Assembly: GCA_015680685.1 (NCBI GenBank)
Contig: MNCI01002119.1
Span: forward strand, 526,189-590,188
Length of the DNA: 64,000 nucleotides
Source: Gnetum montanum
Lineage: Eukaryota; Streptophyta; Gnetopsida; Gnetales; Gnetaceae
Direction of reading: 5' to 3'
Each line of letters starts with the position of its first letter. Positions within the stretch are counted from its first letter, which is position 1. Shown here piece after piece: positions 21,900-34,462 of this stretch. Made by a program: the position numbers and the translations under genes. The notes beneath the pieces were generated by a model that was given only the letters and a program-made list of their open reading frames with translations, did no database searches and was not told the origin of the DNA.

Positions 21900-23145
21900 G
21901 TCATGATGCTCCCCAGCATGACTAAAGCTTGAGGGCCCCACAGACAGCTTCAAGCAGAGTCGAACTCAACAAAGAGCAGTTCCTTGGGACCCGCCGACAA
22001 CCACGACAACATCTGCTATCAAACATTGTAACTTCGGAGCTCAAAGTACTTATTTTTCACTAAGTATGCATTCTCAGCATATACGCCTAGCGTAGACACC
22101 CAGTGTATATGCCTCACATGTACGCCTAGCATGTACGACTGAGGTATACGCCCGGCATGCAATCCCCGAAGACGGCATGGAAACAGCACTACAAAGCAAG
22201 ATTCGGTATAAGACATCAACTCACGCGAACAGAGCAATTATCAGATATTAACATCATGCATCCTGGAGTCTATATGCTGAGCATGTACATCCTGCACACC
22301 CAGCATATACGCCCAGTAAGCACAGCGTATACGCCCGGCAGACATGGCGTACATGTCCAGCATATACGTCTAGCAGACACAGCGTATACGCCCAGCGTAT
22401 ACACCCAAGGTCTATGCCCAGGGTCTACAGCGTATACGCTCGGTCAACATTCATTTCGGTCAACAACGTATATGCCCAGGGTGTAACATTTCATTCTTTT
22501 GCACCCGGTCAACACGCCACGTGTCACCCAACCCGAGTCTAACGTCTAAACCTGTATAAAAACCCCAATTTTTCATTAGATCGGTTGGCAATTTTGAGCA
22601 AACTAGAGAGAAACATAAAAACCCGAAGAACCAGAGCAAGAACCCTGTACGCTAGACCTCGACCCTGCATGTTGAGTATACAGCCTCTACGCTGTGCCTG
22701 CAGATTGAACCAGTAGTCATCCCTGAATCCACTGGGGCTATTCGTCTGCCTTATGTCAAAGCCACAACTGTGTTAGAACGGTGCATTGTAACTTTCATTT
22801 CACAATAATATTGTTACATTTCTTTGCTACAATTTGTTACAGTTTTTCATTCATTGTTGCATGTTTACTGTTTACACTCTTGTACGTTTACGCTCCGCTT
22901 ACATTAGTTACACTGTTTATGCTTTGTTTTACATTAGTTATGTTGTTTACATATAACCCACCATATAGCACTTCGATGTATGTTCGGGGAAATCCTTGCC
23001 TGATCCGCGTGTAGACCACTCAAGGTACTCTGCCTTCGTTAATTCCAGCTTGTCCTCAAGCCGAGGTAGGGTCTTCTGTGCGTGTCCGGAGATCTCCAGG
23101 TTTCTATTTCCTTCCAGCTAGAGACCCACAATTTCGGACGGTACA
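21847..23145 (+). repeat. 3' LTR of T2
   Basis: Starts TAAAACACC, the first two bases TG being mutated to TA, and ends GGTACA before the TSD. Same organisation as the 5' LTR with a shorter palindrome array. TATA box at 22,555-22,562. Confidence 0.92.
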
Positions 23146-24240
23146 GTAAGCATGAAAATACTAAACCACCGGTCCCATAGGAATGCAAGGTGGTATACAT
23201 TCATCCAGATGAATTTGTGCTAAATTTCATCTTCATCCTACATTAGGATGAACAAATGTGATTGCGTGATATGGAGGGCAATGTTGTTTTGCCCCTTGAT
23301 AGATCTGTGCCTAGAATGCTAATTAAAACCCTTAAGAAGTTGGGCATAGCTAATCTTCATGAAGAGTACATTCTGGATGGATATGACACTTGGAACTATC
23401 ATCCCACTGAAACACAACATAAGCAGGATAAACATCAGGAGAGACTCCATGAAGCCACAAAGGGGACAATGAGGACAATGAGGATCCTTCCTTGGAAGGT
23501 TCTCAACATGAATATTCTCCACCCCTTGCTAACGATGGTGAGGGTGTGAACTTGATCCTGCGATCAATTATTCATAAACTAGGTTCAAGGAAGAGTGATA
23601 GCCAAGGTAGGGACTCGGGTGAACATTGCAATAACAAGGGATCTAATGATGGAGATAATAAAAAGCATGAGTGAAGGTAGACACTATGGTGGTGATGGTA
23701 GTCCACCTTCCTCTTGATCCTCTTCATCTGATGGTTCTTGTAGAAGCCATTGTTGAAACAACCATGATGAAGGTGATCGACAAAATCATAATAATCATGA
23801 AGGCCGCCAAAATTGAAGGGGTGGCTGAAATCATCATCAACGTCACCAACGCAAAGATGATGATGAACCTTTACTAGCAACTCGAAGTATGCTTAACATT
23901 GTAGAGGCAATAATAATTTCAACTAGGCATATGAAGGATAGTTAGATCAAGCACCTAAATATGAAAAATATCCCAAGATTTAAGGGGGGATACAACTCTA
24001 ATCTGCTAACACATTTGCAAGCTTTTCAAGATGCTTGTGCCTTACAAAACATTGAGAATAAGTGGAAGAAACTAAAGCTTTTCCCAAGGATACTCATTAA
24101 GGAAGTTAAAAGTTGGTACCGTTCCTTAGGATCAGAATCTATCCAAAGATGGAATACCATGTTAGAACTATTCAATGACAAATATCAAATGTACTCCAGA
24201 GTGTCCAATCTAAGAAGGCAAATCCAAGGTTAGAAACAAG
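23146..24240 (+). pseudogene. A1 leader and gag
   Basis: The leader resumes after T2. The first open stretch (23,262-23,549) begins MRDMEGNVVLPLDRSV and has a twin in A3 (43,645 onward). The gag core (23,961-24,233) carries IPRFKGGYNSNLLTHLQAF, LQNIENKWKKLKLFP and SWYRSLGSESIQ.W, typical of Athila-type retrotransposon gag. Stops and frame changes separate the blocks. Confidence 0.75.
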
Positions 24241-25699
24241 GAGCACATGAACCCTTGGATGCTACCATGGGTTGATACTATTCACTTGTACACAGATGTC
24301 CTAACCATGATTAATCTTAGAGAGAACAACTTTGCCACATCATAGATGGGCTCAAGGTAGAAATAAGAAGAATCCTTAGGGTGTATGCCCAAGGTAGATT
24401 GTTTGAAATGAGAACTCATGAGATCCAAAGGCTAATTGAGTAGGTAGAAAAAAAAAGGTGAGCTATGAAAAAGGGAGAGTGCTGAAGAGTATAATAGGAA
24501 CCCATCCATCAGAAAATAAGAGGTATAATTTTGTGACAAGGAGGAATCACCACTTACTGAAGTGGTGAACAGAAAGACTTTGCCTATCCAAAAATCTATT
24601 TCTGACATTTCAGCCAAGGTTGACAAGTTATGGGATTCTTTGAATGAAAAGTTTCAAACTGCTTTGAAAATTACTGAAGAATCCAAAGAGTAAAATAGTA
24701 ATCATAATTGTAGACAGTTAAAAGAAGCTAAACGTGCCTAATAAAGAGGTAAGTCCAGAGCTGCTATAATAGAGGAAGTTATGGAGTCTAACTCCAATGA
24801 TGAAACCAAATGTGACATCTAGCAATATGAACATCCAAAGAGATGTTGCCCTATGGTGTCACACTTATAAGAATCTGGAGTGTACACATTGAACCCCCAC
24901 TTAGCACATAGGCAAGCTTCAAGATGATTACCTTATCCTCAAGGTAGTCTAAGATAGTTCCACCAATAACAATAAGTGTACTACCCAGGTGGAACTCCTC
25001 CACAACCTTGTGAATAGTACTAATAGTGGTACCAACCACAATCATGAGGAAAGCCATTGCCAAGGTAGCAATACCCTTATAGGCAACCAGATCCATACGG
25101 GTACTATGTTCAGCAACCCGTCTCCCCTAGAAGTTCGACAAGTCATGCATCATTCCAACATCACTATTACCCTCCAAAGTACCACCAAACACATTCATCA
25201 TCTACTCAAGGGAAAAATCCATATCAATATCCTTATCATCCTCCACATCCCTTTCACCTCCACCTTCACCTCCACCTTCAACTCGGTTACCTATTGCTCC
25301 ATCCATGCAAGGTGAAATTCATCCATAGCCACAACAATGAAATGCTACAAGGGTTGTACACTCACAATCCATTTTTCAACCAAGTGGCCTAGATAATCAA
25401 TCAAGGAAACGACCTTTCTTCCAACCCAAAAATCCTCTCTAGCCCTCACAACCTACTTCAGCTGATCACCTTGCATCTCGAGTACCCTCATGCTCTGCAT
25501 CATATACCTTCGAGCACCCTTCAAACCAAGTGCCACCTAGGATCCACACTATGATGCTAACTCATGTTGTTTCTGACTAGGTCAAGGTTGGCAACCTTCC
25601 TACAAAAAGATCTAAACTAGAAAGTTTGCTCATGTTTATATAGATTGCTGCATAAGAACCATGCAAGTCTCTTCTTGACTCTAGTTATAGAGTTAACCT
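24241..25699 (+). other. Decayed gag C-terminal region of A1
   Basis: No frame stays open for more than about 100 codons. By position this is the gag tail and zinc-knuckle region, but I cannot see a convincing CCHC box. Confidence 0.4.
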
Positions 25700-25916
25700 C
25701 ATCTCCCATGATATGTACAAAGCTTGGAACCTACCACCTCTTAAGAAGAGCAACATTTGTTTAGAATTAGTAGATCAGTCAATTACAGTCCCTTTGGGAT
25801 TAGTGGAGGATATTATGACCACAATTTTTGGGTGGTACTATCCTACTAATTTTCTGGTAATCAAGGTGGACAACTGTAAAAGTAACTTTCCCATCATCAT
25901 GGGAAGGCTTTGTTAA
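25700..25916 (+). pseudogene. A1 aspartic protease fragment
   Basis: MYKAWNLPPLKKSNICLEL is followed by DQSITVPLGLVEDI, FLVIKVDN and FPIIMGR. This is the C-terminal half of an Athila-type protease: LADRS...P.G..EDV, then P.ILGRPFL in the family. The active-site DSG is not seen upstream. Confidence 0.7.
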
Positions 25917-26301
25917 GCATGGTCAATGTAAAAATGGGTATAAGGAACTTATCTCTCAAAATATCTAAGGAGAATGAGTTAGGAAAAATTGAGAAGAAGT
26001 GTATTCCATGCATCACGTACAATGATAATGGATGCAATTATGTGCAAAATATTTGGTCAGTTAGAAGCACATACATGAAGGCATGTAATCAATGTCCGCA
26101 AGAAATTAATATTCAATGGTGTCTATACGTAGCAATCACAAAGCAGGAAGGCACCTAGTGGTTGATAGCTAATTCAGATAACAACACAATATGCATGGAG
26201 CCAACTGAGAGCTTAACTTATTCATATATAGAAGCATAGAAAAAATTGAACAAGTCCATTTTCAACTCTCTAATGAAGAAGATGATAATTGTTGGGGAGA
26301 G

Positions 26302-27190
26302 TTGGAGACCTCTGATCACTTCAAGAAGGAGCCCTTAGAACTAAAAACTTTACCAGTCAGAATCGAGTATGCATTTTTAAAGAATGATAAATCGATCATC
26401 ATTAATGCCAAACTTACTCTTGAACAAAACGAAAAGTTTTTGAAAGTGGTGAATAAATGGTCAACAACCTTTGCTTGGTCATATCTAAAACTAATAAGAA
26501 TCAATCCAAGGATATGCTAGCACCGCATCTACATAGACCTAGCCATGAAGCCTAGAAGGTAGTTGCAGAGGTGGCTAAACCCCAAATTGAAGTAATTGTT
26601 AAGAAGGAGATGGAGCAACTCCTCAAGGTGGGATTTATCTATCTAATCACAGATAGTGAGTGTGTTAGCCCACTCATAATTGTACCAAAGGATGGTAAAT
26701 GGCAGGTCTGCATTGACTTTAGGTTGTTAAATATGGCAACATTTAAGGATCACTTTTCTTTGTCATTTGTGAATCAAGTATTAGACACCATATATGGGAA
26801 TTTTTATTATAGTTTCTTGGATGGTTATAGTGGCTATAACCACATCCAAATTGCACCAGAAGACCAAGCTAAGACAACATTTACAAGTCCTTGTGGGACC
26901 TTTGCATACTGTAAGATGCCATTTGGCCTATGTAATGCCCCTGCAACATTTCAATGCTTGGTCCTTAGTATCTTTCAACAAAAAATTGGTGGTGGTGTTG
27001 AAGTTTTCATGGATGACTTCTCCACCTATGAAGCTACATTTGAACAAGGCTTGGACTGACCTGAGCAAGTACTAAAGAGATGTGTTGAGATAAACCTACA
27101 GCTCAATTGGCAAAAGAGCCATCTCATGGTCCAAGAAGGCATTGTGCTAAGGCACCAAATTTCACAAAAAGGAATTGAGGTAGACCTAGA
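26302..27190 (+). pseudogene. A1 reverse transcriptase
   Basis: The lead-in (26,302-26,520) has NKWSTTFAWSYLKLIRINP. The RT (26,571-27,059, 162 codons open) has VPKDGKWQVCIDFRLLN, FLDGYSGYNHIQIAPEDQAK, MPFGLCNAPATFQ and the catalytic box FMDD (EVFMDDFS). The next block (27,060-27,190) reads LKRCVEINLQLNWQKSHL and GIEVDLENI in the same frame after a stop. These are Athila-style signatures. Confidence 0.88.
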
Positions 27191-27239
27191 AAATATAAGG
27201 GTCATTTAAGGAATAACATGTCAACCAGAGATCATCAAA

Positions 27240-27830
27240 GATGTTTGGTCATTCCTTGGACATACCAGTTACTATTAGTGCATTATTGAGAATTTCTCTA
27301 GGATTGCTAAACCATTGGTAGTACTTACAAAGAAAGATGCACCATTCATTTGTACCAAGGAATGTGAAAACACATTCCAATAATTAAAAGAGAAACTCAT
27401 ACAAACACCAATCCTACAAGCATCAGATTGGTCCAAACCATTCTAGATCATGATAGATGCATCTAACTATGCTTTGGGAGCCATGCTAACATAAGTGGAT
27501 GATAAGAAATGTACATATTATATCGACTGTGCAAGTTGAAGCATTGTGGGGGCATAGTTAAATTATACCACCATGGAAAAAGAACTAATGACAGTGGTGT
27601 ACGTGCTAGAAAATTTTAGACATTATGTGTTAGGTTACAAAGTATTTGTACATATGGACCATAGTGCAATTCGCTTCCTTATGAATAAGTCGATGGTAAT
27701 CCCTCATGTTATACAGTGGCTTGTGATTTTACAGGAATTTGATATCACTTTGGTAGATTGAAAAGGGACCAAAAATGTGGTTTTTGACCATCTTTCTTGC
27801 TTAAGATGGGATAACAAAGAGGAGGAGAGC
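27240..27830 (+). pseudogene. A1 RNase H
   Basis: Around 27,430 the frame reads IMIDASNYALGAML. An open stretch from 27,573 then gives TMEKELMTVVYVLENFRHYV, VHMDHSAIRFLMNK and IQWLVILQEFDITLVD. The order and the H-S-A box fit a Ty3/gypsy RNase H. Several stops lie at Gln or Trp positions. No second RNase H follows, in contrast to the Tat elements. Confidence 0.8.
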
Positions 27831-28079
27831 TCACTCTCTGACCAATTTCCAAACAAACTCCTCTTTATTGGGGCAATAAATGAACACATGCCTAAAAAAG
27901 CAATATGGTATAACAACATCCTCACATATCTTCTCAGTTAAGAGATGCCACAAGACTTGGATTTTAGAAAAAGCAACCATTTTTGCATCAAGTCAAATAC
28001 TTCATGGAAATTAACAGACACCTTTACAAGGTGTGTGCCGGTGGCCTAATCCGTTGGTGTATCCTTGACAAAGATTAAC

Positions 28080-29110
28080 TACATGTTCTCTAGGATGCTC
28101 ATGAAGGATATTGCAGAGGCCACTATGTAGGGAGATGCATGGCCATAAAAATCCTAATGGCAGGATACTATTGGCCCACAATATTTAGGGATGCCCACTA
28201 GTTTTTCAAGTCTTGTGAACGTTGTCAACATGACAGGGGGATTATCACTCATATGGAAGGTCCTCAATGGTGGATTCAATCACTAGAACCTTTCGACATA
28301 TGGGGTGTTGACTTCATGGGTCCAATCACATCCATGTCTAAAGAGAAAGCATATATTATAGTAGCAGTTGACTATTGCATAAAATGGGCTGAAGTAGCAG
28401 TTGTTACAAATTGCACATCATCCACTGCCATCAGATTTATACAACAACATATCATCAATAGGTTTGGGGTGTCGCATTCACTAATTTCTAATAATGGGAT
28501 TCATTTCATAGGTGTTACATTTAGAAAACTAATGCAATACTTGGGGGTAGAATATAAATTAACAACACCTTACCACCCCGAAGCTAATGTTCAAGTAGAG
28601 GTAACCAACCTGGAGATTATAAAAATATTAATGCAAACCATTAGCAAATATAGGAAGGATTAGAGCACAAAACTTAATGATGCTCTCTAGGCTTATTAAT
28701 CAACTTGGAAACTTTCTATTGGATATTCTCCCTATGAGTTAGTGTACCAAAAAATTTCAACACTCCCAATTCAATTTAAGCTTGGTACACTCTCAACAGC
28801 GTACGATCTAAACCTTGACCTAAGTTTAGCACAAAAGAAAAGATTGATTAATCTGAACGAGCTAAATGAAAATCGCTTAGTGGCCCTATCTTTGAATGAG
28901 GTGAACAAGGCATTCAACAAGCAATGCCATGACCTTAGAATTAGGAAAGTAAGGTTTCAACTAGAAGATAAGGTCCTCTATTGGAACCCCACACATGTAC
29001 CTCAAAAGGAAAAATTTCAAACATTGTGGGAGGGACCTTATATAATTGATCAAACCATTCCTTTTGGGGGCATGATAATATACAAACCTAATTTCCCAAA
29101 TAAAAATTAG
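28080..29110 (+). pseudogene. A1 integrase
   Basis: The zinc finger is at 28,096-28,235 (HEGYCRGHYV, CERCQ). The catalytic core (28,253-28,663) has WGVDFMGPI, LISNNGIHFIG (Asp replaced by Asn at the second catalytic site) and YHPEANVQVEV. The C-terminal domain (28,742-29,110) has LEDKVLYWNPT and WEGPYIIDQTIPFGGM, a GPY/F module. No chromodomain is visible. It is inactive from the D-to-N change and stops. Confidence 0.82.
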
Positions 29111-30814
29111 TTAGTCAATATCCAACAAATTAAATCTTTCCTAGAACCAAGATTGACTAGTGTAAATACCACCTCACTTGATGGACACCCACGTTCTATT
29201 TTTTGGATCTCCTCCTTCCAACTCAGTCATGGGAGAGACAACCATTCATGCTAACCATTAACATCACCTCTCAGTTTTTCTACCCTTTTTATTTTTCACC
29301 TTTTTTATTTTACAAATTTTTTATTTTCAAATTTTCCTAATTTTATACTATTTTTAGTACATTTAAATTTTCTTGATTATTTTACACTTTCTTATATATT
29401 TTGTCTCTTGTGTTTCTTTTGATTAAGTATGATATTTTCTCATTTTTGCTAATAAATCTACTTTATTGTCACATGACACAATGCTTTTGTTGCTATTTAC
29501 TAATGATGGTTTCAGCTCAATGTGTGATTGTCGATGTCTGGCTTCTATTTTTGAGTTCTGATGTCGATGACTTTGACATGGTTTATTTTTTATGGAATAG
29601 GAAGTGAGACCACATCACCAACCCACTCAAAGAACTCTATGGTTTTTCTTGTTCTGGGAATTTGAGGTCCCTTTTTCATTAAAGAAACTTTTAATCAATC
29701 AGTGACCTTGGTAGTTTTGGAATCAGGAAGGATCCAAAGGTTTGCAAAGGGTGTGACTTCAAGGGAACTCAATACTCTTTGTACTCTTCTTCTTGCTTGA
29801 GTGCTTGAGTGTTTTTCATGGACTTCTCACTATTCCATACCACCTAATGATAGGAAGACAAATAACATTGTTGCATGGTGTGGTTTCCATCATTCAAAAA
29901 AATGATGGGAATTCAAAGCATACCCATTTGACATGAATAAGTCCTCATATGGTGTGGTTCTCATTTAAAAAAAAATGGGAATTCAAAGCACATCCCTTAG
30001 ACAAATAAAAGGGCTATAAGCACTAGTTATGGAACTCAAAAGACATACACCTATGCCTAAAGGTCCCCTCTAACTAAGGCCCTCTCTCTCTCACTTCCTA
30101 CTTCTCTCTCCTTTTTGTGGAATGATGGTCACCTTACAAGGATACTCTTATGTCTTGAGTGAGTGGATTGGTCTTAGAGTGGTGATGCAAAGTCACTGAC
30201 AACGAATGGTTTTGGTCTAAACTAAGGATGGAACTTCTTGGGTCATTTTAACCATAATTCCACAAGGTACTTCTTATGACCTCAATTTGGAACTCCATTC
30301 CACCTTCTCTATCATTCATCCATGCTACCATATCTCACCTCATTATTGGATTCTATGTTATGCTCTATGTCTTAGTGTGACGTATTGGGATTCTTGAGTG
30401 GATTCTTTTGGGTTGGTACTTAACTTATCATGATCATTAAATTAACTATGGGGCCCATAGACCCCTTAGTTGAGGTTATGCAAGGGAAAAAAGAGCATGA
30501 GCCTATTATGGGGAGAATCCACTTGCATAGCTTTTCACTTGACTAGTTTAGGCTCCTTACCTTTGACATCGTTACAATCTTATATTTTGCATTTTTCATT
30601 ATGTAAACCGCTCAGTACTCCTTAATCTTTCATTACATTCATCCATTAGATCAAATTTTCTCCATTTTTTCAACTTTATGAACTTCAATGCCATCTTCTC
30701 ATGATTTCATACTATTCTTGGTCTTCTAAGCTTTCATTTGACCCTAATTTCATCAAAAAATTCATTGTATTTTGAAAGTATGACCAAAGTCAATGAAAGT
30801 CAACGATGGTCAAT
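29111..30814 (+). other. Long non-coding post-pol region of A1
   Basis: T-rich tract (29,270-29,400), then sequence shared with A0 (11,330-12,540). Diverged direct repeats of ATGGTGTGGTTCTCA and GAATTCAAAGCACA words lie at 29,875-30,000. No ORF that I can support. Confidence 0.55.
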
Positions 30815-31053
30815 AACTACATCGTCAAGGCCTCATTGACGCAACCAACCTCATTGACAAGGTTCGATCATCAAGGCCTCATTGACGTAATACAAAAATA
30901 CTATATGTCACTGGACACTTAGGAATTTTTTGTCATTTTCTCATAACACATGGGGAATTTTTGCAATTTTTAGAGCCCAAAACCTTCCAGAGTCCATAAC
31001 TTTCAAACTGTTTGACCAAATCACTCCATTTTTCATTCCTACACTTACTGAAG
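30815..31053 (+). promoter_or_regulatory. LTR-like repeat block and presumed 5' exon upstream of the A1 extra ORF
   Basis: 30,815-30,890 contains repeats of CATCAAGGCCTCATTGACG, closely like the U3 words of the A1 LTR (14,124-14,200). About 40 bp further, CTATATGTCA stands where the A2 copy has CTATAAATATGCA in LTR context. A conserved stretch then leads to the splice donor GAAG|GTAAGA at 31,053/31,054. Reading: an internal promoter and non-coding first exon. This is inference from two homologous copies. Confidence 0.45.
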
Positions 31054-31362
31054 GTAAGATCTTTATCATGGGGGCCACAAACCTTAAGGTTTCTAATGCA
31101 ATTTTAAAATTTTTTTTCTAACTCCCCCTAAGGGTTAGTAACTTTAATCATACATAAACATCAACTTCTTCTAAGTTAACCCTTTCAACAACCTCCGAGA
31201 TGATTTATTAATGATAAGACCTAAATAGAAATAACAATTAAGTTAATTAAATTAGCCATAACCACAACCTAGCCAAGTGTAACTACCCTAAAGAGTTAAG
31301 GTATCCCAATTTTTTTAAGGTTACATAATGATTGCTAATCCATGGTTCTATTTTTATTGTAG
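31054..31362 (+). other. Presumed intron just before the A1 extra ORF
   Basis: Donor GTAAGA and acceptor TTTTTATTGTAG, ending immediately before ATG at 31,363; length 309 nt. The A2 copy has a donor GTAAAC and acceptor TTTTGACCATAG right before its ATG, 301 nt apart. Confidence 0.5.
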
Positions 31363-34213
31363 ATGACATCCAAAAAAAGTGCTTGCAAGAAGAAGAACCC
31401 TCACAACCACAGGAGAAATGACCCAAAGTTGGAAGGGGCTAGCAAGAACAAGGCCAAGAATAATAAGAGGTGAGCCATGAAACAAGACCTCTTCATGAGG
31501 AGCCTGAAGTGGAATCTATTCAATAGATTCCAAAAGAAGAAGTGCCTATAGAACAATATTAATGAGGAGAAGTACCTAGACCTATGCCTAGGCTTGAGGT
31601 CACTCTGACTCAAGCCTAGCTAGACATCATCAAGTCCTAAGAGATCCAAACATTAGTTCTTAAAGAGATAAACTTTGGGCCATTTTTGGAGAAAGCTTTA
31701 GAGGATGTCAAAACACAATTGCAAACCTCTCCCATGTGGCCAATCATCATAACCAATGGAGAATGATACATGGAAGAGACTTATCTCTTCTGGAACAACC
31801 AAGGGCTAGGGTCCATTGTAAAAATCAAGGACATTCAAGTGTCCTACTTGGTGGAGGCCATTGCATAGGCATTGGGGTTTCCTAACATGGAACACATCTG
31901 ATGAAAATATCAACAAAAGGTGACCCTAAGGAAAAAAGGAAGTGGACCCAACAATGTTATAAGGTGGACCGTAAGGAGTATGGCATGCTCACATTAAAGG
32001 AGTGAATTTATTTCAAGATTGTAGCTTATCACCTCAATCCAATGGTGAGGTTGAGTAAGGTGGATACCTTCTCTACTCGTGCATGCATTGCTCTAAGTGA
32101 GAAATTTTCCGTTAACCTTCCATATCTAATTTATTTGGAGACTGAGAAGCATTTCAAGGAGAACAAATGTGGAAGGAGGACCTTGCCTTTTCCATGCCTT
32201 ATAAGAAAACTTTGTAAGAGGGTAGGTATTGTTCACTATTCCAATGACACTCTTAGGCATACTCCCTTGGCCTCATGGGTAGAAATCATGAAGGAAAAAA
32301 ATCCAGTAGCCATCCAAGAAGAGGAGTTGCCATGACCACCACCCACTCAGAAGATAACACAAGAGGCCCATGCAATCCTTGAGAGTCTATGAAAAATCCA
32401 AGAGTAGCTCTTGAGTGAACAAGAGCAGTAGGCAGGAATGAGTGGGGCAGATTCATCTATGTATCGACTAGTAATGAGTCACCTTAATGAGGTGTCTTGA
32501 ATAATTAGCTAGATGAAGAGGGGTGGTTTCATTTTCTCTACCCAAAGAATGTAGTTGCCTTCAAGGTCAGATCCCAACACTCAAGAGGTGATAGCATTGT
32601 TAGCAACACATCATTTATTCCTAGAAAGCTCTGATAATGCCACCACTTTCTCGATGAAGTTGGAGGAAGGTGAAGAGGCAACTATCTTGGTGATGCAGCA
32701 CTAAGGGTAAGAAATAGCAGCAGAAGTGGTAGCTGACCATGTGGTCAAAGCACGGAATGCACCTACGGCATCTATACCAGATGTGTCTACACTCCTATAT
32801 GTGTAGACATCCATAGGCATGGTTAGCAGAAAATTGAAAGTAGCCCAACATGAACAATTGCTCGAACAACTGGTAGGGATGGGGCAACCGACTCTAGATA
32901 TCTTTGATCTTCTGGAGAACATCACTACAACCTAGTTGGAGCTACTAAATGTAAAGGACAAATGCATCATTCTAGAGGGGCAACTAGAAATGACCCAAGA
33001 GAAAAATGGACACTTGGCCATGGAGGTTGTTGAACTTTGTGCCTGACTTCCAGAGCAAACAATCCTCAGCCTGGCAACAATAAGGGATGAAGCTATCAAA
33101 TAGCTTCAAGAATGATTTCAAAAGGTTGAGAAGGTAGTAATGGCCATCTTCAAATAGTCCATGGTAGAAGCTAAAACACATTCAATTAAAAAGGACTTAA
33201 ATCTGATGTGCTAAGAAAATGAAGCATTGATCACACAAAATCATCACCTGCAAAATGTTGATGCTCAAAGAGATCAAAAGTAGGAATTCATTCATCAACA
33301 ATAGGAGCAACTTTTCAGGGTTAACACTAAACTCAAAAAATTGATTACAAAGAACCAAAATCTATTAATGGAGGAGGTATGCACCTTGCAACAAAATTCT
33401 GCCATTGAAATTGCAGCCTGGAAGAATGAAGTTCTCAAGTTTGAGAGGATGAAAAATCACTACAGGGATCAAGTTGGCTTGTAAAAGGATATTAATGAAA
33501 AAGAAATCCAGATGGCAAAGGCTAAAGTAAATGAAGCCCTCTAGCAACTCCAACAAGGAAGAAAAATGTGGCAGCCCATCCTTGATTGGATTGATGCCTA
33601 CAATGAAGTGGAGATCCACTTGAAGGACTTACAAATCGAAGAGATAACAAAGTATATGGAGTTGGCCAATCTTTTTTATGAAAACCTAGCATTTTTAATA
33701 GCTGGATTGCCATGGTTAGAATTGGAGAAGTAGGTGGCTAGCACATATTTGCTATACAAGGCTGAGTTCAAACACCACAAAGACACTGAGCAAAAGCTTG
33801 AGACTGCTAACGCTGAACTCAAAGTCCTCAAAGGACAATTTATAGATCAAAGATCCATCATCAAGGACCTAGCTAGATAGATGAATGACTACTATGAGCT
33901 AAAGAACACAGTGCAAGCATTTGACATTGAATGCAAATAGTTCATTGCCTAGTTTATCAACATCAAGGAGTTGTTTCTAGTGATCTTGTATCCTTGGGAG
34001 GTGCCTATTCCAACCCACATTGGGAAAGCTACATGCATGGTGCATGATCCTAAGAGTAAGGAGGAGAAAATGAAAGCACTGCTAGATGCTTTTTGCCTCC
34101 CATCTAAAGTTATAGCAATAGTAGAACAACCATAGCGTTAACCACTGCCAATGCATGAAGTTGGTGAAGGTCCTTCGAAGCCTCAAGAACCACCACTGCT
34201 TGGGACTATTTGA
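31363..34213 (+). pseudogene. A1 extra post-pol ORF (env position): plant-transposon-protein-like domain plus long coiled coil
   Basis: It begins MTSKKSACKKKNPHNHRR, a basic start. The middle part (about 31,740-32,330) matches the A2 copy and resembles the putative plant transposon protein domain (MVRLSKVDTFSTRACIALSE, then NLPYLIYLETEKHF). From 32,800 to 34,100 the frame is rich in Glu, Lys, Leu and Gln in heptad-like order, with WQPILDWIDAYNEVEIHLKD inside it, indicating a coiled coil. About a dozen stops interrupt it, most at positions where A2 or the pattern calls for Gln. I see no signal peptide or transmembrane segment, so 'env' is a position only. The function is unknown. Confidence 0.6.
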
Positions 34214-34462
34214 TCTTCTCCAATAAGCTTCACATCATCAAGGAACATGTTGTTCAAATTTTTAAGAGTTGTGTCATGGTGTCGAATTTTATGTCCTAAA
34301 CACCACCATTTTTGTAATGTGTTGATCTGTACACTTGAGCACTCCATTTTTTGTCAAGTTAGTCAAGTTTTTTTTGTTGAAAGAAAAGTCAATCAATAAT
34401 CCCGTACCTTCCTAATTTTGTAAAAGAACTTGAGGAAAAGTTTTCATTTAGTCATGGGGGTA
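34214..34462 (+). other. 3' untranslated region and PPT of A1
   Basis: Non-coding. Ends in TCATGGGGGTA directly before the 3' LTR, as in A0 (TCATGGGGATA). Confidence 0.55.

Larger units (their letters stand above)
15208..23145 (+). mobile_element. Tat-derived gag-only element T2 (complete, non-autonomous)
   Basis: LTRs at 15,208-16,528 and 21,847-23,145, perfect TSD GTAAG (15,203-15,207 and 23,146-23,150), PBS at 16,534, PPT at 21,831. The interior encodes only gag and protease. RT, both RNases H, integrase and the antisense gene are absent, and the post-protease region passes directly into the post-pol repeat cluster. This layout corresponds to the TR-GAG class of non-autonomous plant elements. 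It presumably depended on an autonomous Tat relative for RT and integrase. It sits in the leader of A1. Confidence 0.92.

Noticed and set aside
28742-29110. Chromodomain at the end of the A1 integrase
   Set aside because: The segment is a GPY/F module; no chromodomain aromatic-cage pattern follows.
31363-34213. Envelope gene of a retrovirus-like element
   Set aside because: Position fits, but no signal peptide, fusion peptide or transmembrane segment is visible; the product looks like a soluble coiled-coil protein.
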